A model generated the notes under the pieces. The model made no database searches. It saw only the letters and a program-made list of their open reading frames with translations, and had not been told where the DNA came from. Source: Bugula neritina (Eukaryota > Bryozoa > Gymnolaemata > Cheilostomatida > Bugulidae). From it: DNA of 64,000 nucleotides. This document shows, piece by piece, positions 53,966 to 64,000 of this stretch (position 1 is its first letter; the number at the start of each line of letters is the position of its first letter). The DNA is taken from NCBI GenBank assembly GCA_964035545.1, contig OZ037772.1, positions 1,391,001-1,455,000 on the forward strand. The letters are read 5' to 3'. A program made the translations under genes and the position numbers.

Positions 53966-56900
53966 GACTGACACCATGCTTGCCTGAGTTAAACAGTCAA
54001 GATGAAAAGTTTTAATCTTAGCTAGGCAAGTATTGAGATTTTGAAAAGAAAGCCTCCTTAAGATAATATAAAAGATATCCATTGAGGATTCAGATTTTTT
54101 CCAGTCTGATAGGTGTCATTTAATCAGCTCAAATATTAGCGATGCATTAGCCTATCTGCCATATTTTGATACTGCAGATATAACATTCCATAAAAAGAAT
54201 TGACTTAAGAATTTAGGCATGTGTAACAAATCAACCAGATTTATTTAAACACTAAATAGCCATTACTAAAGATCACAACAAAAATCAGTGTGGATCTTAT
54301 AGCATAACATAATTATTTTATATCTGTATGATCAGGCATAGAAGTAACAAGTTCAATAAATAAATTGAACATGCAGAAGGTATAACAGCTGTGAACTATT
54401 GTGAAGGAGCACGTCAGGTCTTTTTATAGAAATACATCCTATACGTATATTACAAACATGGGGGAAATAATTGGTTAGTTTCCTAATTGTTTTTCTCTAC
54501 TGTTAAATAATGACTAATGGCTAGACTGACTTTGTAAAGAAGCAGAATCTATAGAAAATCAAGTTGCAAAAGCCTAACCAAAAGACACATTGCTAGGGTG
54601 ATTAGTCCTATCGATTATTTTAAGTTTAATTTTAGTTTTTATATCCTTTGATAAAAGTCCTATTTCCACAGGTAGAGTCTTGAGATATAGGTGTCAATTG
54701 TAGAGTATTATCTTTTTTGAATATAAAAAAAGGAGTATAGAGCGGAGTAGAGAATCTAAAGATCTATAAGAGCTGCAGCTGAAATTATAGAAAGGATGTC
54801 CTGAGAAGACATACTAGCATTTCTTTGACAAAACCTGATCATCTAGTAGTCCACTTCATCTAAAATACAAATACCAGTTTTCTCAATACATGCAAAAGTA
54901 ATTTCCAACATTTTCAATTTGAATTAACATGCTCATACACCACAGTTAGTACTATAATAGTCTATATTTTGTAACATCTACTTATACCGTAATTACATAA
55001 AAGCTGCTGGTAACTGTTTAAAAGACACAGCTCATAATTAAAATTATTAGGTTGAATGCTCCCTTAAGATTGCATTTTTCAAATAATTCCCCATTATATA
55101 TGGCCTACATGATGACTATACAATTCTTTTGAAACATATGCATTGCTTATATTTTAAGTTGGTCACTCAATGTAAATGTAATTTGGTATGCTGCAAGTAT
55201 AAGTACAATTAGAATTACTTAACAGAAACTCTTCAGTGCAAAAATATATTTTCTATGTGACTATACTCAACCACAGAACTCTAAATAATTTGAAAAAAGT
55301 TATGGCCAGTAATAAATTTGGATAATTTTCTTAAAGTTTATTACATAATTATAATAATAAACCCAACTGACAATTTTGATCTAGTTTTACATCACTATGA
55401 CTATTAGTATTACTATGCATTTATTGAACATAAAACTCAAACTTGAAGTTTAGTGATACTGCACAATGCTAATAATAATACAGTTATAATAGTAATAGTA
55501 ATACACAGTATAGGCCTACTGTAATATACTAATAGTACAACTATACAAATACTATAAAATTAAGTATAATTGTTAAATTATTGCTTGCAAGCAATAAAAA
55601 TAAAAATATGTGAATTTGCTGAAGGAGGCAGTAGTACTAGTACTCACTTACCCTTGAAGTTAAACTCCTAAAGTTAATCAAAGTACACACCTTCATCCTA
55701 GGTTCGAGAGGTAAGAGATGTTCTTCACTCAATTTTATCATGATAATCCCATCGCCAGTTGGCACGTTCACTTTGCAGATTGTAATTTAATATCGAATAT
55801 TTTATTTACTGAGCTAGCTTTTACTAGTAACATATCAATCTGGGCGAGATCAGTAACGCTTATAGCTACGTATTATATTACACAGAGCGGTTTATTTGAA
55901 GGCAGCGCACTGCAGCTGTGGAATGACTAGGGTAGCCTATCCAGGAGTGGATGTAAATTATAAAGGTTCTACGTGCTTTTTGAAAGCATTATAGTGATAG
56001 CATGCAATTTAGTCATTGATATAAAATTAAAGATATTGTTTTAAAAATAATGACTTACTTAAAAAAACAGTTATTTATTTATTTTATTATTGTTTTTAAA
56101 AAAAAAAAATAATTTGTAAAGTTTTGAACACCCCTAATAATACCACAACTATACTCCACTCCTTTAGTTGTAACCTAATTAGATTAGAAGTCACATCTTC
56201 AATACAAACAAGCTATAGGCTTAGTATTTCTGATGTCTGTATACTGCTGCATTAGCTTTAAAGTTTAAACTGTAGTGAAGCTCTTACTGAATTAGTAGAC
56301 TGAAAGTGCAAAACCTAGTAAGCTACCAACACTATAAATTGTTATAAGCGAGTAAAGGAAATGAACAGTATATGTGTACAGAAACTTGTACTCAAATACA
56401 CGAACACCATAGTTATGGTTATTTGAGATGCAGTTGTATTAAAAAAAATTGTGAATTGAATACTCATTATAGACATTACATCATGCTGAATCCGGTTACA
56501 TATTTGACTATTTAAAGCTGTTTTTATAAAATAACTTAACTAAGTTACTTATCAATGACAAGTAATATAGCATTTAAATTCAAACCATGAGCTCATTTCA
56601 GCTAAAAATAGCAGCACCTTGTCACTGCACATGAATGGCTGGCCACTGTTTGAGCCATTAGCAAAATGGCTTACAGCTATTGCAAGCCTGCTACATGAAA
56701 GAATTATGTATCAATCAGAAACTTCTCATTCAATTGCAAGCATACCAGAATTGTATTACCATGATATAAAAAGTTGCCTACATATATAGGTGCAATAGTA
56801 GAAAAGTTTAAACAGCCTAAATTTGTCAAAAGATGCTAATTTGAGAACAGGTTGAAATTCTCTCTAAACTTTTTTTGCTGCATCTCAACATAGGGTCTAA

Positions 56901-57489
56901 TTTCTCAATATCCTCATCACTACACATACATACCTCATACTTGGTATACTCATGCACCTGGTAATAAGATTACTTTTAAAATAAAGTTATGCAATTACTA
57001 CTCAATTGATTAAAAATTCCCTCCAACAATTTTTGTAGATTCTGAATTTTTTTAATATTTTGCATCAACAATACAATAAGCTTGGTTACAAATAATATAT
57101 TATTATTATAATTTAGATTGCTGTACAGAACCACAAAATAATGTGCTTTGAAATCACACACAAAAGCTATAAAACTCAGTGGCTATTACCTCTCATTAGC
57201 ATTATAAGGTGCTTGGGCTCTCATGCATGCAAGCTGTTTTGGACTAAAAATATATAGGATATAAACTATAGAGTATATGTTTGAACGCCACTAGCTTGGA
57301 AGCTCTGCTTCCTAGTTAGACTTCAGAAATTGCTTCATTTTAGTACAACTAATTAATCTAGATTCTAAGTAGATTACACATTGTATAGGGTATCAGCTGT
57401 AGGCAGTACAACAACATTGCCATCACCAAGATTCCACCTACTATAGCTACTACAATATAATAACCAGTCTCATACCGCCTAATTATTTT
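53966..57489. other. Long AT-rich intergenic region
   Basis: No gene could be supported. On the minus strand, about 55690-55760 is open and ends in a good donor (AGGATGAAG then GTGTGTAC); it could be a first exon (MIKLSEEHLLPLEPRMK), but no partner exon was found. A long A run with T-rich flanks is at about 56090-56110. Confidence 0.4.
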
Positions 57490-57985
57490 ACTGCAGAGGT
57501 GAACTTTAACCCTTTGGTTTAGCGCGCACAACATGACTCATGGGCCGCGTGAGCTCCCTGTAATCATTATGATGGCTACGATGCAGCGCAGCTCTACCGT
57601 GTTCAGCCAAGCATGCAGATTAAGTGAGAAGCAAAATTTCTAATAAAACCAGTGTATAAATTACATGTTTACACTTATTCTATTGAAGCTATGCAGAAAA
57701 TTTAAAAAGGTTCCAATAGATTAATATCTTATCATTCCATAGGTCAATTTTCACAAAGATATATCAATTAGGGATTGAATTATTTTTTGGGCACTGAGAC
57801 CATGTTTTTTTGAGCAAAAATGGGCAAAATTTGGTAGTTTTTGGGGCATAAAAGTGCAACAGATGACATAAATGAAAGTTTTAAAGAAGGTTCCAATAGA
57901 GCAGCAAGAGATATACAACATAGTTTTTGAATTTTGTTTCTAGACTCAAAATTGATTGAGTTATGAGTTGGGCACTGTTTCATAT
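57490..57985. mobile_element. Diverged fragment related to the hAT-like element
   Basis: The stretch with AAAATGGGCAAAATTTGGTA and AGATATACAACATAGTTTTT matches the interior of the hAT-like element at about 52600-52850 (CCAAAATGGGTAGTTTTTTG, GATCTACAACATGGTTTTTA). No termini seen. Confidence 0.5.
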
Positions 57986-58151
57986 ATAATTATAATGGAG
58001 CAATGAAATTACTGATTCAGTAGAAGGATGACCTTAATCAAGCTGTGATGGTATAACAACATTTTTCTGGCATGGAAAATCACGGTGCGGTCTGTGTCTG
58101 TTATGGTGGTATGCTCTGCTGCGAAATCAATTGCAGTGTGGAGTAATTTAT

Positions 58152-58892
58152 TAGATGGAAAATGCCTCACAAAGTGCATCATATACCAAGCTACAGTTAC
58201 AACCAAAGATGGCAGCCAACCCCAGTCTTACGTGGGAACATCAGAAACAGAATTCAAAACCAGATTCTATAACCACAAATCAACTTTTAACAACAAAACA
58301 AAAAAGAACCATACTGAATTCAGCAAATATATCTGGAAACTAAAAGACAAGAACACCCATTTTGACATAACATGGAAAATTATGAAAAAGACCAACTCAT
58401 ACAACAAAGTCACTAAAAGGTGCAACCTCTGCCTATGGGAAAAATATTTTATATTATACCAGCCCAGCAAATCTTCCCTTAATAACAGAAATGAGATTCT
58501 ATCCACATGCAGACATGCACGTAAGCACTACCTGGGCAACATCACATAACAATACTAACAATTCTCAACCATAGTACTACCTATTATAAATTACCCTTTC
58601 CATCAAACAGCTAGCTTTTATAGTCTAATCCTTTAGAAAAAGAGCAATTTAATTAATTAATAGATAACACCAAATCCACTACTATGTTTGCATTTCGTTT
58701 TACGTTGTGTTTAGCATGATAGTTTTCTTTATGTAAAAATTTGAATAATCGGTATGCTTCATAGATTTTATTTATTTTTAGTCTAACACCTGACGAGTGC
58801 AGTTTACTGTACGAAACTATATAGTCGTGTGAGATTTTTTAAATAAAAAAATATATATGTATCATTAACAATCTGAACACACTACATTATAT
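58152..58892 (+). mobile_element. Penelope-like (GIY-YIG) retroelement, copy 2, severely 5'-truncated
   Basis: It contains only the GIY-YIG end of the ORF (frame running to the stop at 58547-58549) and the 3' UTR. The protein portion differs from copy 1 by a single noticed residue (YFILYQPS versus YFIIYQPS). The reading frame that appears to begin at 58085 is unrelated 5' sequence fused to the fragment. Orientation is opposite to copy 1. Confidence 0.8.
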
Positions 58893-58962
58893 TAGCTCTG
58901 TCACCCGTGATATCGAGCACTTTACTTCGCTAGAACTCCAACTAGATTGACAATCAGCATAC

Positions 58963-59140
<178 letters not shown>

Positions 59141-59141
<1 letters not shown>

Positions 59142-61020
59142 CTATACAGCTATAAACATGCACGTACATAAAGAAAATAACATTCATGCAACTAGTAGTA
59201 AATACTGTTTAGTATGAGCTTTTACTAATTTCACTGTGGCATATATCTGCGTTATAATAAATAGAGATTCATTATACACCACAAAATGAATTGGTGCAGA
59301 ACCTAAAGGACTTTTTTAGTCGTTTATGCAAAGTTTTTCTTTCAGTCCAATATATGAAAGTTATAAAACACGCACTAACTGAAAGCCAATTTTTTTTCAA
59401 TAAAGTATATCATAGACCTGTTTACTTTGTTCAGGAAAGAAGAGAGAGCCACAAAGGAAGAGCCACGCCTACCATGTGTCCAATGAAAACAGACCTGTCA
59501 TATTAAGTAGCTACAGACCTGCTATACCAGATAAAAACAAACCTGCCATATTGCACAAAACTGAACCTGCAGCGCTGAGCAAAGAGCAACCAATCAAATA
59601 TTCCAAGCAAAGAGGAAACGATTCAGCATTGTGGGAAAACCTCTCCAGGCAGGATCAGCAAACTCCGACAGCTGGTCAAAGTTTTAGCTACAGAAAAGGA
59701 AGAATTGCAGAGTATTGTAATTATTCAGTGAGGAAAACCACATGCTTACCTTGTTCTGGTAACCACCACACAACTGTGAAAAGAAAGGGCTGGACAGCTA
59801 CACAGCTTTGAGAGATTTCTCATACAGACAGCTGTTCTATAAGAAGTGTTACATAAGAGTTGTGACTATTGACTATTATATACAGGGTTGTAAGAATGTG
59901 GACACAGTTTTAGGATTTCTTATTTTAGGAATCCAATACTTTAGTTATGTTATGATAGCATTAACTTAGCAGAAGCTTTGGTGGAATTTGATATAATGCT
60001 TAATTACTACTCAGAGCAGGATAGTTTAGTATTTTTTTAAAAAGAACATAATATTATATTTGTATTTTCTTATAAATAGATGTTTATTATACATGCCGAT
60101 CATAAAAGTCAATTCATTATATGGTATACTAAAATTACATCTGTAAATAAACATGTGCATGCTGCAGCTGAAGAATAAAAATAAAATGAGAAGGAAACAA
60201 AACGTATTCAACTAGATGAGTCATCAAATGACATTGCTGTATAAAATGACGGATTAGGAAAGAGAAAGCCTGTCGAAACAAAGCAACACTGAACTACAAT
60301 GTGGCTAACAAATACTAGGTCAACAGAAATAATATCAAAATCAATGAATAAAATACCAAGAGGTGTAAAATGTCAATATAAGTACACATAGAAGAAATAG
60401 GTGATATACAGAATAAAAAGCAACAGTAATATTGTTAAAGCTTTTCAATTTCACACAAATATAAAATCTTTACAAGGCATTATTGTATATATAACTATTT
60501 GTATTAGAAGAGAGAAACAATATAATTTAGTATGCTCACATGGAACTATAGAAGGAAATGTCAGCTAAAAGAGGAAGGAAATGGAGGTCAAGGCCAGCAA
60601 AACAATGTCAAGGTCAACTGGAAAAAAGTAGTTTTAGGTCACGACTTGTCATTCTCAAACATGGCGGCTAGTTTGAGCACACTTTTGGACTAGAAGAGGA
60701 AGGAGGCGAGGAGACCACAGAGCTCTCTGGGGAGGAAGGTAAAACACGCTTTAGCTACAAAGCAAGAGTTGAAAAGAGAACTAATTGGAAAAAGTTGAAA
60801 TTTTACTCAATTTGATCAAAAATGAACAGATATTAATAAAAAAATTCTACAGATTCTAACGCTGATAAGCCAGGAAAACTATAGCATATTATAATTATAT
60901 TATCACCTCCATTATATAATAATTATATTACATAATATATTATACTGTTTATATGCCATATTACCATTATATTATATTATAATCATGCTATATTATAAAT
61001 ATGGTATATTATTATATTAT
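59141..61020. other. Intergenic region
   Basis: No supported gene. Contains an AT-rich run of ATTATATTATA motifs at about 60890-61020. Confidence 0.5.
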
Positions 61021-61065
61021 ACTATCAATGTACATGACTTGCACCAAGTAGATGCCAATTGTTAC

Positions 61066-63701
61066 CTTTTCTGTGTTGGCAACTTGGGGCAGAACTCTTT
61101 TGGGTCGAATGTCTGAAATAGATGGGGAAGAGATGATTCACCGCCCCTAGCAGAGGCGTGATGTCAGGAGAAAAATCCGAGGCTAAGTTACGACAACTTC
61201 TTCTCATGGTGTTGGCGGCTTTGAGAAAGATAGCTCTGTCGTACTCCTTGCCTGAAGACAGGAAATGGGTCATTGTACTTCCATAAAGGAAACGTACATG
61301 AACTGTATCAGAAGCTCAAACTAACGTCTGTTAATAGTATTGGAAGATATAACAATCCTAATGAGAATTAAAGGCTCTATTATTAGTAATCATCAGATAT
61401 TTGAATTTGAATTGTGGGAGGCTAACGCACTCACCCTGAGTAAACATCAGTTTGAACAGAGCACTGAGGTTATCTCCAATACTGTTGAGACTAGCTATAG
61501 CCTGGGAGCACATTTCATATTGCAGGCACGGGTCTATGTCGGTAGGTTTCCTCTTTAGCGTGGCAGGGCACCTGCACAACATGAAATAACTACCACCTGC
61601 TACCCGTTGACATATGTGAGACCAGTTGCTAGTGACATCAAATGACAGGTACTTGGTTAGCAATTTTATACAAGTATGAGAGTTCTACTGTCACTTGATC
61701 AAAGCTTCCGACACTCTTCCCCTAGTGTGACTCATAAATTATATATGACTTAGGCTAGCAGGGGAGCATGAGCTCATTTTATAAGCTATGTAGCTCAAAA
61801 ATATGCAAGAATCCTACCATAAAGAGACACCCTTACACCGCACCATTAGTATGAGAGTCTTCATAAGAACTAAAGCTACACTCAAGTCCCACCAGCATGA
61901 TAGAATATGTCACAGACACTTACTATTGCACATATAGTCTATGGATGAAAAGGTTGCAGTCAGGTTCTCTGTAGATGTATGGATACATTGAGCAAGGGCA
62001 CCTTGGGCACATGCCATGGGCACATCTGTTGACAGCTGTCAAGTACATGACAGTACATATTGATGCACTGCCTTGTCTATGTTACCCAGCAGTGCCTGCA
62101 AACAAATATGGAGATATTACTTAGGAAATGAGCAGAATTATTTTTATTTCAGAGATTTTACATATTCTTACATTAACAAAGGCATAAATTTTGAACATCT
62201 ACATAAAATATTGGAGATATGTTAACTTTTTCTGCAACATCTGTAAGTTAAACAGTAAAAAACAAGTTTCTACCCAACATAAAATGTCAACCATAAGACA
62301 ATAACTTGCATGAATTGAATGATGAGCCTGGATATCTTATTGCTGAGCTGTGACATCCTCTGCACAGTGTCTGCAAGGTGCTCTGAGTCAATATCATCAC
62401 ACACACTAGAGCACAGCTGGCACTGTTCCAACAACACCTCCGATGAGGTCACCAGTTGCAGACAACACGCCTCTGTAGCTTCTTGACACTGGGAATCTTC
62501 TGGCTCTATAAGTTTGTATAATGAGGTTATATTTAATACGATGTTACGTGATTATATGGAGTTGTCATCACAATACAGAATAGTGATAGTTTTGAGCAAC
62601 AAATCTTATATTACTATATGAACTTATTGAGAAACAGCATCTTGGGAACATAGGCTTTACATTACTACATTACAATACACACACATGTATAACAGAAGTT
62701 GAACAAAATACTTTTATATTCCTATCCTAAAAATTTCAATATTTTTCAAGTCAGTTGGTTCTACACTGTTCAGTGGAATGCTTTTTTTAAACAAAGAAAG
62801 TGTTATTTACATTCATTAATTTTAGTTGCTAAGAGAGCTAAAGTTGCAGATAGTTCTTTTCCTTTCAGATAAAATGTGTTACATATGCATATGAATATGT
62901 TCAACTGATGATATCAATTAAAATACAAATACCTTGCAACATAAAATAACACAACACCTGCAAAATACTGCTTACAATAGAATTTGCAGCTCTAACTGTA
63001 ATATTGAGTCTACCCTGTAGTGTAATGGTAGCACGCTAGCGGGTGGAAATTTTTTAATTGAGTTTTGGGTTTGAAATGAAATTAGGACTCACCTGCTGAC
63101 GCTGCCTTGTAGCTCTCCAAAATGCTGCCAGCAGAGATTCTACACAACTCACACTGCTGCAGTATGCAGTCAAACACCTACCTGCTCCCTGCATTGGTTG
63201 CTATAAACAGTACAGAGCTACACGTATGAGATAAGAGTGGACTAACAGAGTAGTCTCTGAGAATATATACGAGGTATATGACCAGAGAGGAGATTATTCC
63301 AAAACAGCCGAAACTAGGTTGGTGTGAAAATAATCCGACTTAATTAATGACTTTAGAAGTAAAACTACTGCTACTGTTTCAGACACACTCAGCTCTCATG
63401 TGCCTCACAGACGTCTCAGACATAAGGTAGTGAACTGCTTTAGTAATTGAAATTTTTGTAAAAAAGGTGACAAACAATTGAGTGAAGACAAAAAACAGAA
63501 ACATAACCAGTACCTTTATTTTTTTGTAAACTGTAGGAGACGAAATCTTTGCACATGGAGAACATGGTACTGGAAGACATGAGCTTTGACCTTGACCTGC
63601 TTCTGACCTTCATAGATGGAGACTGTTGATTGGCTGAAGCAGAGTTGAAGACTAACTCCATAGAAGTGAGTTTATTCTCAGAGCTAAGGATCTCGCTCAG
63701 A
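61066..63701 (-). pseudogene. Unidentified spliced gene, alpha-helical (possibly importin-like), one in-frame stop
   Basis: Candidate exons on the minus strand: 63701-63514, 63156-63093, 62505-62306, about 62095-61920, 61571-61435 and 61251-61066, most with clear AG/GT borders. The last two join in phase (LFKLMFTQG to KEYDRAIFLK). The sequence is helical with HEAT-like spacing; RRSCRNLASDFSPDITPLLG weakly recalls the importin-13/transportin-3 class. A TGA at 62041-62039 interrupts exon 4 after QYVLSCT, where a CGA is one base away. The gene continues beyond both ends of what is visible, so it is partial. It may be a pseudogene, a gene with a sequencing error, or wrongly spliced here. Confidence 0.35.
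63000..63070 (+). repeat. tRNA-like SINE fragment
   Basis: GTAGTGTAATGGTAGCACGC resembles a tRNA A-box region and GGGTTTGAAAT a weak B-box about 35 bp on. Too degenerate for a functional tRNA. Confidence 0.3.
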
Positions 63702-64000
63702 CTGTCAATAGAGAAACAAAGAGATAGAGCTGCTCTACTCATACGTGGTGGAAGTTGATAAATGTCAAATAAATGCCAACAATATTTCACTCATTTGTAC
63801 TGGAAATTGAATGAAATCAGTAGAAAGTAAACGACATAAAATTATTTGAATTATCAAATAGCAAAGACGTTATGTTGTTGGCAATTTAATTAACTATTTT
63901 CTCAAATCAATATTATAAAGTATAAAACATAGTCCCAGAAAAACTCCACTGACAGAAATTGAACTTAAATTGGTGATCGAGCCAGTCCTAACATGTAAAC

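Noticed and set aside
58085-58151. N-terminus of a 154-codon ORF ahead of the GIY-YIG fragment
   Set aside because: Unrelated flanking sequence fused by chance to the truncated retroelement; homology to copy 1 begins at about 58152.

Overview
The window is animal nuclear DNA, AT-rich, with spliced genes, tRNA-derived SINE-like pieces, LINE, Ty3/Gypsy and GIY-YIG retroelement remains, several MITE families and many minisatellites. A TRIM-type RING/B-box gene with a C-terminal beta-propeller, and the particular mix of mobile elements, suit an early-branching marine invertebrate such as a sponge or cnidarian. The species cannot be fixed from the sequence alone.

Layout. 1-12.5 kb: a TTAA-flanked MITE, an apparently intact seven-exon TRIM-like gene (+, 2029-9244), and an inverted partial copy of its 3' end (11.6-12.5 kb). 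13.8-38.3 kb: a broken valyl-tRNA synthetase gene on the minus strand. It keeps 14 recognisable exons with good splice sites and matching phases, but has in-frame stops, one missing internal exon and no 3' half. Its introns are full of minisatellites and MITEs. 16736-31094: a 14.4-kb Maverick/Polinton (adintovirus-like) element sits in one of those introns, inside a 16-bp minisatellite, with a perfect 6-bp target duplication (ACTATG) and AG...CT ends. 39.3 kb: a LINE fragment. 41.4-48.2 kb: a GC-rich Ty3/Gypsy element with an extra zinc-finger ORF. 49.4-51.0 and 58.15-58.9 kb: two nearly identical, oppositely oriented copies of a GIY-YIG retroelement, each next to a long TA repeat. 52205-53957: a hAT-like nonautonomous transposon with an 8-bp duplication. 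61.0-63.7 kb: exons of an unidentified minus-strand gene with one in-frame stop.

The Polinton is the centre of interest. It carries a fibre-like repeat protein and an A32/FtsK packaging ATPase (leftward), then rightward a single protein combining zinc ribbon, parvovirus-type phospholipase A2, retroviral-type integrase and chromodomain; a conserved unknown protein; a small basic protein; a double-jelly-roll major capsid; a minor capsid; a pVI/X-like protein; a decayed gene; a two-TM protein (leftward); a small unknown; a 1222-aa protein-primed DNA polymerase B; an adenain-like protease; and three tandem paralogues. Together these make a full virion-forming set: replication (PolB), integration, packaging, capsid, maturation and probably membrane penetration.

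Three features of the Polinton look unusual. Nearly every gene starts inside a TATA(TA)AATG motif, reminiscent of the late TAAATG promoter of poxviruses. The terminal inverted repeats begin with a 27-bp stem that folds the tip into a branched hairpin. An array of eight 14-bp iterons lies in one of the few real intergenic gaps. Most of the genes look intact, so the insertion appears fairly young.
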